Assembly (NCBI GenBank): GCA_964036295.1 | Contig: OZ038471.1 | Span: forward strand, 1,775,001 to 1,839,000 | Direction: 5' to 3' | DNA length: 64,000 nucleotides | From: Plumapathes pennacea | Lineage: Eukaryota; Cnidaria; Anthozoa; Antipatharia; Myriopathidae | Shown: positions 10,136-23,843 of the stretch, piece after piece | How positions within the stretch are numbered: position 1 is the stretch's first letter | How the letters are laid out: every line of letters starts with the position of its first letter | The notes under the pieces: model-generated | Told to the model about the DNA's origin: nothing | Database searches by the model: none | Seen by the model: only the letters and a program-made list of their open reading frames with translations | Translations under genes and position numbers: made by a program

Positions 10136-13100
10136 TAATTGCGATTTTTCTGAAATAACCAATCAGCAGTGCGAGAACACGCTATCGCCCCTTCGGAGCC
10201 AATCGGAAAGCGTAGGAAACGCTGAACTAAGAGTAATCACACAATTACTTTCGACAGTCATGCGTAAACGTCTCTGTAAATGATCTTTGCTTATAATTGT
10301 TCAGCTATTACATTGCATATTTGTAGGGTTGATTTAAACAGTAAGTTTAAATAGTTGACTGGCTTTGTAGACCAGGCGTGTCATTTAACTAGCTACATAA
10401 ACTAGCTTTTGAATTGAAGTGTTCAACATTGCTTTGTTCAGCAATTTTACTCATTGATTTGTAGGGCTGATTCAGGCTTGAGTGGCTCCACTTGCTACTG
10501 TGAAACTTGCCACTTACATCGATGGGCGCAGTTTCTCTTCTGATAAATCAGCCAGTTCGTTGTTCCTATTTATTGATATCACGTGACTTACACTGATAAA
10601 CAAAAAAAAAATGTAGTGTAGCAACTGCCACGCGGAGTATACAATAAAAGTTGCTTAGTCAAGATTTTGTGTATCTCTGTGTCAAAACTTTTCGTTTACA
10701 ACACGCAACAGTCCTACGCACATGCCTTGGCCGCGTCAATAATAGCATAAAGAGCCTTGACCCTGGTAACGTCAAAGTTCTGAACTGAGTGCGGAGGGCT
10801 TGGGGCGAGGCTGTTTTGATGCCGTCATCGACCATGCTTGAATAGATAGGAGCAAACACGGGTTTGCTTGCCTTCTTATTTGTTGACACTGTTACATTGT
10901 GTTCTATCGATCTGGTCATTTCTTTCTAGGCCCAGTCCCCTGCCGTCGGGTGCTCGTCGTGCTCAATGGCTGGGGACTGAGCCTAGCTTCCTCCACACCG
11001 CTGCTATCTAGCAAGTAAAAATGTGTAATGATTGATTATGTGGGTAGCCGCAGTGGGTTAAGGTTTTACAATTTAGGCACTGATTGAGTATCTGGAGGCG
11101 TTGTGCGGTTGAGGACATAAACGCAATGCGCTTAGACTATTGTCAGTCAATGTAAAAAGCGGTTAATTAGGGGCTATAGGTTTTTCCTTCCCATTTTAGT
11201 GTTGATTAAGTTAGTGACAGTTCATCTTGGTGAGGGACCAAAAATTCAATTAGCAACTGACATTAGTGCCCTTTTTAAACTATATGATCACCAAGCGAAA
11301 GACAACAAAGCTGCCGATGGTTGGACAAATGATGACTGCTTATTTCTCGGTTCTTGAATTCCTCCTGCAAACCTTTCAGGCCTGGCTTCTATGAGCGTTG
11401 TGAAAGTAAACGAATTCTCGGCCTCACAAGTTGATATCTTGTGCTTATATGGTGCGTGCGTCAAGTCTTCTGTTTTCACTGTGAAATTAGGACTCTAGTA
11501 TATTTGTTGACTTGCGCAGTGCACTTGCGTTTGTGCTAATGCATCGCTCGTTTAAGGCAGTGATTGATGGATTTTATTTCAACTTAGAATTAAAACTCTA
11601 GCTACTGAACACCATTTTGTCAAACTGCTATGACGACCAACTCAAAACAAAAACAGTGATTTCTGGATGGAAAGCCTCGCCTACTTCCTTGTTGTATCAT
11701 CAGAAGCAAAATGATTTAATTGTTAAAAGAGTAAATTACACTTCATTTTTTTTTCACGCGTGGGCAAATCATCCGGTTTTACTTTGTTTATTTTTGGCTT
11801 TTCTAAAATCAAATAATTCCTTTTCAATTCCATGCATTTTGCCTCTCACTCAAAGCACAAGCTGTTTAAGGGCTCCCCGGCCTGGCTTTGACACAAAGCG
11901 AGCCGATATGTTACAAGCGAAGGCCACTTTGATCACAATATACAATTAAGAATATTGGGGGGCCATTTTGATAAATATTGTTGCATTTCGAGTGTTTGAA
12001 AAGCACTGCGATGCTTAGTAGTGGCAAGACTGTGTTGACGATTGTTGTTTTTTTTTTTTTTTTTTACTGTTTAGCTAGTCTCACCACAGGCAGCTCCCGC
12101 GATCATTAACCAATCGACGACCGCAATCACTGAACTACTACAAACGCGCTTAAAAAAAAAAAGAAAAAGAAAATAAAATTACAGCCTCAGCAGAGCACAA
12201 GAGAATCCATCTATTCTTCGTTTGATTGACGGTCTCTATCGTAAGGCCGCTTTGAACGCGTTTCCCGCCGCGGTCACTAAACGGTTTAGGATTTCTCGGC
12301 CGCATAGTCGGCTTCTATTCATACCTGCTTCACAGACTATTTTTTAAAATTGTCAAATAAGAGGCCAATAAGATTACATAATGGTATATACAGCACACTG
12401 TGGACTGTGATTTTATCCTATAACGTTTGTCACATGCCTTCAGGCCCAAGGCAAGTTTGTCGTAAGAAATCCCGTTTTCGTGTTCCAAGCGTATCTACAA
12501 GAGTAGCCGATGCGATTTACGTAAGCAATCACACCACAAAAAATTGGACTCTTGACGAGCTAATAGTTTGTGTGGGCGTTGTTGTATATTGCATGGTAAA
12601 TCGACTGACAGATAATCACAAGCGGTGAGGATTCTCTTTTAATTCTTGGGTAATATTGAGGGGTAGCGGTTAACCCAAACGGTTTTTCTTTTATTACTTC
12701 CCAAACATTGTTTACTCTTTAAAAAGCAAATTTCATTTCTAAGACAAACTGGTCGCATATACGGGGGATTTTTTTCGCGCCGAAACCTTTAATCAGGTGT
12801 GTGTGGGTGGAGGTAAGCGCGCAACTTCCGGTCTGTCGGTTGCCTCTCTTTCATTCAGGAAAACCATGTGTAAATACTGGTGCGATGGCTGGCCATAAGA
12901 AGGTAACTACACCAGCTTTTTAGTTCGTTAACGTTGGACTTATTTTAGCATGAAAAGCGAGGTATGTCAGTTCGCAGTTTTCTATATTTCCCATTCATTT
13001 CGTTTCCCCACAGGCCGAATGAAGCTATAAATCGGCGCCCGAGAGAAATATGTTGTCTGAACATTTTTACAACCGAACTATATTTAGCTCTACTCTCAAA

Positions 13101-16100
13101 CCGATTTCAAGTTAAAAGAAAGATGAAGAACGACGGATTATTTTATACGATGTCTGTTGTGTACGATCATGGTTTTACCGTGTTCTTGAATCGCTGGAAA
13201 GTAATAATTTCGAAGTGAAATCGGAGCCGACTATACACAGCGAACGCGCGCCATCCGCGGTCTGATTTTATGAATGAAATTCTTGTGTAAACAAAAACCC
13301 ACCCAATTCGTATATTTGCGCTAAAGCAAAAGCCGTTATCCGTGCTACTTTTGCCGTAAAGTTCAAGTTACAACCCATCTTTCTGAGGAAGTATGCCATT
13401 TGTTACTATTTATCGTCGCTATTTATAAAACTTGTACGAACGATTCGAATACGCACGTGCCTTATAGTGAGTCTACGCTCAGTCTCCGCTTTGATCTTTG
13501 AAAGGAGGATGGTAGGAAAGCTGAGTCTTGAGTGCTGAATCGTCCTTTTAAATGGTAAGTATAACCCACCAGAACACACATGAGTTTAGGAACGAACGTG
13601 GCGTCACCGCCGACCACGTGAGTTGGGAAAATACGTTCAAAACAAATTGAATTGGCCATCTGCCACGTGAGAGACTTTGTTTTGCTTGTAGTGTGAAAGA
13701 CTACGAAATGTTCGCTAGTTATTAGTTATTATTTACCTTGTTCCAGTGTGATAACCTCTCGCGACTTCGGCTTCCCTTCGTCAAGCGCTTGATTCAGTCG
13801 AATCCACCACACGCCATGACTCGCACGAAATACCTGGCGAACAATTTCGACATTTTTCACGTTTGAATATTATAATACTACACATTTTATGCTAAATTTT
13901 GTGTATCTAGTGTCGACATTTAAAGATCGAAATGTTTATGTCGGTGTATTTTTTGAAGCAGTTCGGCCAAAATGGATCGGAATTCCGCTAAAATTAGCTA
14001 CGAAATAGCGCAAATTTTATAAATAACTGGCAAAAGTCTTCCTGTTTGTAATAACTTACATACAGTGCGGTGGCCCCGTCGTTTATCGTACGAGTTTAGT
14101 GTTCAATTATCCTCAAAATATTATATCAAATATGGATAATTTTGACTGAATTGTCTGGCCGGTTGACAACCAATTTTAACCGACTACCTGAGATCAATGA
14201 AACGCCTTCCATGTTTCTCTCTTTGTGACGTCTCAGCATGTCTGAACAATACTTGAGATTCTTCTAGTTGTTCTTTTGTGCCGATATATATTGCAACCAT
14301 CTGTACGAAAATCCTGAAAACTCCACGTATTTTGTGACGTACGCATAATTATCAAAATGATTTGAATGGTGGTCTCCTACAGAAAGTGAAGAACAGGTAT
14401 TAAAATGTAAGCGACGGTTTTTTCTGGTCTCTCTTCGGCATGATTAAGCATAATCCTTGAAGTAAAATCATTTTTTTATAACTATACGATCCGTATGCTC
14501 TGCCTAGAACAATTTCCATATAATGAAATTATTGGCGTTCATTATATGTATGATGTCTTGGGCTAATCAAGGCTTCTATCCGATCGAAACGTTGAGCTAA
14601 TGAGCTGTGGTTTGGAAATTCTGGGTTCCATTTTATGAAAACTACACTGGTCTGCTTCGCGGATCGACTAACATTTGGCGGTTGAATCCCAATACACTTC
14701 AGTGTAAACACAGCAAAGCGCGATCTACTGCCCACGTTCATTTCTTTATTTTGGATGTTTCTTCTTTATGTGTGTGTTCGGATTTATTATTTGTATGATT
14801 TTTAGCAAGGTGATGAGAGCGGGACTTCAAGGAGGTGATAATTTAGGATTCTCTCTCTTTTTCTTTTTTTTTTTTTGGTCAAAATGCAGCGTGTAATCAT
14901 TGATTTTAGAGGAGTGGGCGATGCGAGATTAAAATGCAAATCATTTCATGTGTTTTCTGACACTTCAGGAGTGTTTTACACAAGCTTTATCTGGATTTCG
15001 CGTCTGTCCATTCCCTTCCCTTCCCCGGCGTGTACGCGCCATGTTTTAAGCGACCTTAGACTTTCAGTGAACAGTAATATATATATTTTAATGGTTGCTA
15101 TAATTCTGAGTTTTGTCCGCGCTCACAACGGCAAGTTCGCCCACGCGGCAGAAGTGCAAACATTACGCATTTTGAATATCTTATTTAATGTTGGCGGCGA
15201 ATCTTCTTTTTGCCCTAAAAAATAAAAATATAAAAAAAATGAAAAATGAAAAACTGAAGAAGTGAAAGCAAAAACCGCCTGGCCTTCTGTGTCTGACAAT
15301 TAGGAGGGAGAAGTTCTAATGCAAAAATATGAAAGAAAACTATAGTTATTCTGCGCCTGTGATAAGTGCGTCAGAACGAATTGCTGGTCGATCCTGATTA
15401 AAACGGCCAACACTTTGACTTTGCGTACCTAAAGGCACTGTGAGTTTGCGGGCGCCGTCATGATTCTAAGCTGCCAGGCCTTGATTCATAATTTGAAATC
15501 GAAAGACCATTTTCGTAGAGTCAAGTAACACGGACTTTTCGCTTAGTTATGAATACGGATGGTATGAAAGATTGTAACTTCTCGGTATGAGCATTTTCAT
15601 CAGAAAGATTTCTATTTCGGTGCCATTGTCTTGCTATATGCCTTTCAGTATGTATACATAGACTTATATATGCTTTCCAGAGATGTTGATAAGGACATGC
15701 AGACAGGACAAGAATGTCTACCTTTCGGTAGATTTTGGAAATCAAATCAAAAAAAAAAAAAAAAAAAAGAGACCTACGAAACTTCCACCAATAAGCTTGT
15801 GGAGTAGCATACTTCAGTGCATGAGTGAATACCTTGTCTCCGAGCACTTGCAATACAGGCGAGACGGTGCTAAATCCTCTGACATGCTAGTTTTGGACTG
15901 ACGCATATTTTTATGTGATGACTTTCTGATACTGGCCTGCGAAATCAGTCTACCTTTTTCGGTGTGTTTTATATTTGGTAACTTGTTATATGGGGTACGG
16001 CATATCTAAATAATCTAGTGCGCCAACAGCTGTAGAAGCAGTTCCTGATTTTCATCTGTGGCGATTTAGAGATGGTGAGGTTTCGAAGCGCAGAGGTATG

Positions 16101-18171
16101 AGTTAAGACAAATAAGTACTCATAATTGTCTTCCAAGTCGAGTTTATCCGCGTAAAATATCAGTTGAGCCAGAATCAATTGCTACTATCGTCAGATTACT
16201 GTGAAGTGATTGCTTTTAAAAACTGAAAGTTTCTGTACAGTTTGATTTTCGTCCGGTTTTTCACTCGTACATAACCGCTGCTGCCTCGGTTTCAGCCAGT
16301 AATTGGCCATTTAATCCGTTGTTAATTAATCTACTTCCGTTATCGTATTTGTTTCCATAAGCAGGTCTTGCCCAGTACATAACTGCAGTTTAGCTCTATT
16401 TTTTTGGGCAATGTAATTGGAGTGCCATGTTGTGGGTGCCCATATAACCTTTTTGGTTTGCACCTCCGTGAATGCGCAGTTTTTGTCACTGGGCTCAGTC
16501 CGATATATACTTTAACTGACAAAACGGTTGGGACGGGCGGAAATCCAATCTCTTGCCCCATAAGTTTCATAAACGGCGTTAAACGAGTTTCAAAACTTCA
16601 GTCCAAAATTAACTGGTTTCCACCGTGGATCGATATTTGTTCATATGCCTTTCCATAAGAGGCAAAAGTTTGACTCGCAGGAAGGAGCGGGACAATTTCT
16701 GCCGTCGAGTGATTGATTTATCGTGACAATACATTTCTCTGCTTTAAGTGGAAATATTTGTCATTTTTTTCCGAATTGTTTGGGACATACCTTAGACTTA
16801 ATGGAATGACTGCCAAAAATCAAATTCAATTGTTCTTGACATGTACACGCGAACTACCAACGCGTGAGAACGGGAGGCAAGGCGCGAACACAACAACAAG
16901 ACGTGCACGGCATTAATTGATTTTTAACACTTGAGTTGCGTGCACGAGGCCGATCTATAGTGTGACAGAAATATCTGTTGAAACGAGTGCACTTTGACAA
17001 CATACCACATACCTCTCTAGTCTCTCAGAACAGACTACTTCATATTTTCATATTTTGAGGAAGTCTGGCAAAAACGTTATCGACAAGGCTGAGAGGTATA
17101 TATATGGGACTTGGAAGTTTTTTAGGTTTACAGGTTCATAACCCAGAACGTCCGTTGCAGTTGCTTGAGACAACACCCGTCATTTTTACAAATCATGCGG
17201 AGAACATTCGTAACTAAGGTCTGTGTGAACTCCCAATGAGCAGATTTTCAAACTATTTCTTTATTGCTTCTTACTGTGTAAAAAAACTGGAAAGTGAATG
17301 CCGAACGTAGACATTCTGCCCTGTGTGTCTTATGGCTTGCACTACATTCATTAGCATTTTTGTTTTTAGCTTCAGGTACTATATTAGTTAAGTATGGATA
17401 TTACTAATTCGTCCGGGCAGAGTATGAATCATTCCGGGTTCGACTGAAGTTAAAAAGAGTAAGTCGGCCCGTCTCGTGATGTCGCTAATTCCCACAATAG
17501 CCCCTCAAGTATATTGGCTCCAAATTGCAGTTGGTTTTAATCATGCGATGGGTCAATATATCAGGGTGCAAATCGCGATTACACGGTCTAAAAGTTGCCG
17601 TGCATCACAAGCCTTAATACTGAATCACCTGGTAAAGATTATAGACTTCAATTGAATCCAAGCAACCCAGACGGCCCTAAATATTGTTCAGATCAAAAAT
17701 GATAGGTATGATGTCATACTTTACATCAAGCAAGCCGGCTGTCCGCCCGTTTATCGCGGGCTTGGGCACTTATACCATGAAACTGCGCTTGTGCAAATGT
17801 AAATGTGTCACTAGTGGAAAAGCTCTTGGGGAAAATATTCCCACCATCAGAACAACATAAACCTCACGAGAAAAGTCATGTCTGGCCGAAATGTTAGGCA
17901 CAGGTGGATTCCTTGTGCAGTGTTTATTTCGATTGGCCACGAGAATTCGCTCTCGAGCGAAATGAATTCAAAAGCAATCACACATCGTTTAACAAGCCAC
18001 TTCCACAATCAATCTTGGCGCCGCGCCAGTGGATAGCTGCTTGTTTAGTCATACTGAAATTATGTAGAATATATTGCTCCTGTGTATGACTATGAACATG
18101 AGTAGTAGAGCTGATTACTGTCATCAGCCGAACAAACACCGCCCTAATGTTCGTGTCTCTCTTGCCGTCAG
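10136..18171. other. 8-kb gene-poor region upstream of the FGF exons
   Basis: No ORF here resembles a known protein, and the short ORFs show no coding character. The region has homopolymer runs (T-run at 12047-12065, A-rich 12151-12178, A-run at 15751-15769) and ordinary AT-rich sequence. It should contain the 5' exon(s) and promoter of the FGF gene, but I could not place them. CACGTGAG occurs twice, near 13614 and 13662. Confidence 0.5.
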
Positions 18172-19400
18172 GTTGCCTATTTGAATGTCGTGTGGTTGTT
18201 AGCCAGTTCTATACCAATCTACAGCCTCCCAGTACCTTCCTCGGGATTCGTTCCTGATAAAGTTTGGAGCTGGAGCACGTTTACAGTCCCGACAAAAAGC
18301 ACGACCGCGGAACACAGAATTTACATGCGCATCTTGTATCCGGGCCGTGTCTCCCCTTCATCAAACGTGCTCATCGATCCCAATCTACACAAGAAAGCTC
18401 CGGCTTATATCTCTAGAGGCTTGTTTTACAATAAGAACGGCTACCTTCTGAGAATAAACTCGGACGGCACTGTGGACGGAACTACAGATAACGCGTCTTC
18501 CTTTGGTAGGTTGGAACTTTCTGGTGCAGGCCCAGACTATCTCTCGTAACTAATAAACCGGTTTAAAATGGGTGTCTCGTAACGTGGAGCAGGTTTTAAA
18601 CCGGTTTCATGAACAAAGATTAAGTTGTTTTTTCGTGTTCAACTAAGATATCCTAACTCGAATTAGCAGTTTTTTGTAGCTGCGCAATCAGAAAAACAAC
18701 TGAAAGGAAAACAATTAAGAAACTTGCGGCAGTGAAAGGGTGACCGACCCACCCCTCCCCCCTCTCCTCTCCCTGAGCACACTTACACCGAGTTCACGGT
18801 CGCGTTTTGTTATTTTCTACAGCAAAAGTGGAGTTTCACTCGATAGGGACCGGCTTGCTGATGATTATGGGTGTATCCACAAACCGGTATCTGTCCATCA
18901 GTGACGCGGGCATTCTTCACGGAAGTGTAAGTACCGAAAAAAAACAAACAAACAAACAAAAAAACAAAAAAAAACCAGAACAACAACATTCTTTTTTCCT
19001 GGGGGGGGGGGGGGGGGGGGGTGGGGGGGGATCAACTTCAGTTTCTTCCCAGAGATATAACAGAGAAAGAGGAATTTAGCAATCGATAACCTGCTCAGTC
19101 CAATGCAATTTGATTAAACTATGAACTCTCAGTACAAGCGTTTACTTACTGGATGGTTGGTAGAATGTGTATTCAATTGATTTTGTCCTCGTCTGATTTG
19201 CGCCCTTCTAGACAGAGCCGTCACTAAACTCAATCTTCGAAGAAGTTCAAGAAGAGAACACATTTCACTCGTACATATCTTACAAGCACAAGAAAGAGGG
19301 CTGGCTGATTGGTCTGAAAAAGAACGGTAAAGCTAAGAAAGCGACAGCCACCGGAGTGGGTCAGAAAGCTACCCAGTTTTTGCCGGTATACAAATACTAA
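18172..19400 (+). CDS. Fibroblast growth factor, FGF1/2-like core (5' exon not located)
   Basis: A secreted growth-factor ligand for FGF receptors. Three exons were read: 18172-18523, 18823-18926 and about 19211-19400 (stop at 19398). The joined frame gives NKNGYLLRINSDGTVDGTTD, then TNRYLSISDAGILHGS, then HSYISYKHKKEGWLIGLKKN and VGQKATQFLP. These are the successive strands of the FGF beta-trefoil, and the last carries the basic heparin-binding loop. The first exon begins with a hydrophobic stretch (LNVVWLLASSIPIYSLPV) that looks like a signal-peptide core, so the initiator Met must lie in an upstream exon. A Cys that most vertebrate FGFs share just before the FLE/FEE segment is Ser here (LNSIFEE). 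Family call firm; subfamily not assigned. Confidence 0.88.
19001..19030 (+). repeat. Long G-run (possible G-quadruplex) in FGF intron
   Basis: About 30 bases, almost all G with one T, preceded by an A/C-rich stretch. It lies between the last two FGF exons. Homopolymer lengths of this kind are prone to sequencing error. Confidence 0.8.
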
Positions 19401-20540
19401 CAACTAATCGGGCATCATTTCCACATCCCAGTGTATGTAGGTAAACGTTAATATTTAAACTAAGCCCGCGGAGTTAAACACTTTCACTGCCAGACGCGAA
19501 TTTTACTCAACCGAAAGACTCCCTGACCTCAAACTCTGATCACTCAAACGAAAGCTCTCAATGAGTACATTCTAATAGCAGTGTTCACTTCCTATCCCGA
19601 ACTGTCAAATGAAACCTAAAGGTGTTCTAATAGCAGTGTTCACTTCCAGCTCCCGAACTGTCAAATGAAACCCTAAGGTGTGACCACTTAAAAGTGAAAG
19701 TGCTCAATGAGTACATTCATAAGTGTTGACGTTGTTGTTGAGCGAAGTTCATGTTGTTTGCAATTTTGTAGTTAATTTGGACAGAATGGCAGTGAAAGAG
19801 TTAACGTCCACTAAACATGTTTTGTCTTTATCAGTGATAAAGCTTCGATAAAATGCTGGGAGGTTAGGAGAGAATTAGGGGAATGTGGCGCATTGTCAGT
19901 GAGCTTTCACTGTTGGCCTGCCAGTCCTTGTACAGTTAGTGTATTTATGTTTCGTTGTACTTTGGCTATTTATCGAACATTATCGTTACTCACATAGTTT
20001 TTGTCCAAATATTCACTTCGATTGTTTGCTTGAGCCGGGAAAACTAGGTAAAAGGCAGATTTTCTTTGCTTTAGACCAATTGCAAGTCCGTGGGAATATC
20101 GTCCTTGTTAAGAAACAGAAAATTAAGATTATACTTACACGAGAATATATCTCAATTTACTAAAACTTTTCGTCAATGAAAATGAACGTTCTTTTTCTAT
20201 TTCCTCGGAGAGTCGCTGGCCGAATTCTCAAAACCTTCTTACGTAACTCTGACACCACGTGACATGTCCCACGTGACAAACTTACCAACAAATGATTGGT
20301 GGACATCGTTCGCTGTGTTAAATTGTTGAGCCGCTGCTCAGTTGCTGTTGCTAAAATATTTATTTAAAGTTGTATTTGAAAATGCACGACTGTGTCCTTA
20401 ATAACGATAAAAAACAACCAGCTCATGCGTATAATTAGATGAAAATGTAAGACACTGTCAATTGACCCGATACAGTATTTTTTTTGTGTAAATAGTTAAA
20501 TACAGCTTTGTTCAAGAGTCGAGGATATTCAATCTGTTAA
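19401..20540. other. FGF / PDCL3 tail-to-tail spacer
   Basis: Holds both 3' flanks. A ~60-bp phrase (TCTAATAGCAGTGTTCACTTC...GTCAAATGAAACC) is repeated at about 19572 and 19624. Two CACGTG E-boxes lie 14 bp apart at 20256 and 20270. No gene was seen. Confidence 0.5.
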
Positions 20541-20557
20541 TTTATTTTTAAAATAAA
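20541..20557. terminator. Back-to-back AATAAA signals between FGF and PDCL3
   Basis: TTTATT at 20541-20546 reads AATAAA on the minus strand, 103 bp beyond the PDCL3 stop. AATAAA at 20552-20557 reads on the plus strand, toward which the FGF gene is transcribed. A bidirectional poly(A) region is plausible for these convergent genes; use by FGF is uncertain because it is over 1.1 kb from that stop. Confidence 0.55.
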
Positions 20558-20648
20558 TTTGCAAAAAAAAACGCAAGACGTCACTTGTAGTTGCTGCGTG
20601 ATTCCTGGGTCCGTCCGCGGAAAATGCTACAGAAGTTTCTCTCTTTCT

Positions 20649-23600
20649 TCAATCGTCGTCATCGTCAGAATCTTCCACATCCCTATGACGTAAAGACGCG
20701 CTCATGACGTCATGTATTTGGTGTTTCCTTCGCGGGTCTTCTTCAAGTTCCGTCTTCACCGCGCCGGCTTCTGCCAACATCCACTCCAACTCTGCGAGAA
20801 TACACATTGAGAAAGTACAACTTATTGAACACGTGATGTAATCACGGTGCACTGAGCTCAAGAAATTATCGTTGACGTTAAGCAGAGCTTTGATAGAGCC
20901 GTTTTCGGATGCCTATCGGAAGTAATCGTGTGATTGCTTTGGTTTTGCGCTTGCTACGTTTTCGGATTGGTCCAAACAAATTCAGCAGCATTCTTGGACA
21001 ATCAAGAGCAAAAGCAAAACTCGATTGCGATCTTCTCACGCAAGCAAACAAGTGGCGATGGCGCTTTCTCATACTGCTGATCGATTTCTCCTTTAAGGTA
21101 AAACCATACACACATTTATTTGACTTTCTTCCAACTTTGGTGATTGTCTCTTTTATAGAGCTTTAGCTTTGCTTTTACAAAAGTTACCCGAAAATCGCTG
21201 TTATGACTCCACTTCGTTTGCAAAAGTTTCGAGGGATATCTTAAAAAACAAAATCTTCCTGTGTAAAGTTTATCATACTATGAACGATATAAATTCAGCC
21301 CTAACCAAACGGACTTCCAAGTCGAGCCAACTCAAGCCAAGTTTGCAAAATCACTGAACTTGCGTACGGGTGGCCAAACTCCGTACTCCCAAGTCGCGCC
21401 AAAGTCAAATGCAATACAGTAACAAAAGGTTACGCAATCACGTTGCGTTGACCTTGGCACGAATTGACAACGATGATTTGCAAAATAATGTGAGTTAGTC
21501 TGCAAATCAGTTTATCGCTCTTTTGTTTATACAAAATTCACCAAACGTCTGAAATTTTGATGGTATCCGAAAGAATGATATGGATTGCATAAAAAAGAAA
21601 CGATGTTATCTTGGAATAACGTGGCAAAATAAGACTACATAAGTTTGCCCACTGCTTGCCCTCTTTCCTTGGTATATATCACACACTTACCATCAATTTT
21701 TAAGTTCATTCCTCCAAAAACAAGTGGTCCTACAAAGTTCTTCTTAATTTCCTCTTCATAATACAAAAACAGTGTTGGCAGATTTTTGTCAGGATAGTTT
21801 GGTATGCACACTGTTGATACACTTTTCAAAAATTTTGTCGTTGGGAATTTCTGTGCCAGTTGTACCAAGTACTGGTTGATGAGTGAACATAGAGGTATCC
21901 TGGGAACAGTTAAGGTGAATCAATAGAACTATAGCCTGAGCAAAAACTGGCCTGCAAATACAGCTGTCTCCTGTTGGGCAGCTTTTGAGCCTGCTGAGGG
22001 AAAATGCTGCTAAAACGCTGGTTAAAGACACAAAGAGTAAAAATTCTTTGCCCGCAAAAACAACAACCTCATATTTTAAAAGCCCACTAGAAAACAAATT
22101 TTCGCTTGACCAATCACAGCATTTGTCTGGATTCTGGACGGGTGGTGTCATCAGTATGGAATTTTTCGCCTCATAACTCAGGGGCTAAGAGCTGCCCGAC
22201 AGGAGGAAAACAAGATGTGTATGGTGGAAGAATGGATGTAAACAAATTGTCTGTGAATAGCAGGTTGCACAGTTTCAGGTGAGAAATATATAAATTATGG
22301 TAGATGTCAATATGAAGAAGTAAACTCTTTCACTTCCAAATTCATACTGAGATTGTCTCATTCAAGAATAAAATGTGATGTAGTGACTACATATTGACAG
22401 TATGTCAAAATAAATGAGAGTATGCCATTCCCACGGCTAAGCAAGAATAAGCCAATTTGTTCACAGTTAGTCATGGTCGTGGCTGTTCGGCCACAGTCAG
22501 CCAACTTATCTTGCATGGCTGGCCACTGTTAGCCAGCTGACTGTTCCTGCTCAGCCATTTTTGTCTGAGTTGTGGGAAAAGCATACCATGCAAACTGTAT
22601 CATATAATTCTGATGAGAACCTAGAAAGAGAAATACAGTCAACTTCCTCTTAACAGACACCTCTCTTTGACAGACACCTCTCTTTGACAGACACTTCTCT
22701 AAGATGGACACATGGTAGGAGTGCTCCCTGTCCTTTCTTCAGTTATTTACTCTAAATAAACTCCCTTTAACCCTTTCACTCCCAATAGCGCTTAACTTCA
22801 ATTTTCTCCTTCAGTTTCTCACCAGAAATATATCATATAGTAAGGAGAATTTGGCTTTTGATAACTTGCTAAGATGAAAGCTGATTCAATTATTAATTCT
22901 CACTACATCACTCATACATTTTCCCCTTAAAAGGTTGGGAGAATCTGCATTTGCCCTGAGGGTGTCCATCTTAGAGGAAGTTGATATTATTAGAAGTTGT
23001 TCACTCCTGGAAATAAAAAGCTATACATAATAATCACCCAAAAGTTAAATCTTTGAATTGTACAGTGATAACAAAAGGATACCCAGACTTGTACAGATGT
23101 AACACTACCCAGATTCCTTTGCCAGCTTTGTTCACTTCATCCACATAATCTTGTGCAGAAATTTCCCGCACATCTCCAAATCTTGATGCTTTCTGGAACT
23201 GCTTCATCTCTGCAAGCCGTTGTTGTCTAGAAACAATTCACTGAGATCTTACATATAACAAGAGTAATTTGATACTTACACAAAATAATCAGTGTACCAC
23301 CCCAGGAAAGATGTCTCCTTCTCGCCGCACCCTCCCCCCCCCCCCCCCCCCACCCACCACTCGCTTTTAATGTTTACTTGTTTTTACCATGTATGGGCAT
23401 TTAGCGGCTTCTCCAGGTTGAGCTCTTCCGAGTCTTAAAAATTTTCGCTAAACAAACGAAACGAAAGCAGAAACAGATACAACCTAAACTATACTACAGA
23501 GTATAACGAAAACATGTAAATCTTTCCTAAAATTTTTACAGCCATTTATTGATCGCAAAGTACAGTCTTGCGGTGACGATGCCTTGTGGCGTGCTTCAGT

Positions 23601-23843
23601 TCTGTAGAATGTAGTAATCGTTCTGTACCTGTATTGTAGTAATACACGCTCGTCCTCTTCATCTTCCATCGCATCCAACTCATCTAATGTCATGTCTTCG
23701 TAGTTCTTCACCACACTCGTTTTCTCTTTAACAGTTTGTTCAAGGATGTCAACCACATCATCTTCCGTCACTTCTTTCTCGGGTAAAATTCCGTGTCTCC
23801 GCAGGGCATCATTCCATTGTGTGTCTTCGTTAGGATTCTGCAT
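20649..23843 (-). CDS. PDCL3: Phosducin-like protein 3 (viral IAP-associated factor)
   Basis: Cytosolic phosducin-like protein with a thioredoxin fold. In animals it works with the CCT chaperonin and has been linked to receptor folding and apoptosis control. Four exons on the minus strand: 23629-23843, about 23084-23226, 21691-21899 and 20649-20791. They sum to 711 bp in phase, or 236 aa; human PDCL3 is 239 aa. The start [12 protein letters not shown] matches the conserved MQDPNxDTEWND opening. Later come [34 protein letters not shown] and [12 protein letters not shown], the thioredoxin-like core. The C-terminus ends in a run of aspartates. It is head to head with the P450 gene. Identification is very secure. 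Confidence 0.95.
22636..22993. mobile_element. TA-type MITE interrupted by a second repeat
   Basis: The left end TACAGTCAACTTCCTCTT and the right end TCTTAGAGGAAGTTGATA match the 2555-2743 family. Between them, from about 22770 to 22950, lies a copy of the dispersed ~190-bp repeat beginning CCCTTTCACTCCCAA. This is a nested insertion in the large PDCL3 intron between exons 2 and 3. Confidence 0.65.

Noticed and set aside
12882..12901. ATGGCTGGCCATAAGAAG followed by GTAACT as a possible first exon
   Set aside because: Looks like a start codon plus donor, but nothing links it to the FGF exons and it encodes only six residues.
11617..18089. Several 60-116 aa ORFs upstream of FGF
   Set aside because: No family resemblance, no paired splice pattern and random-looking composition; none could be tied to the FGF leader exon.
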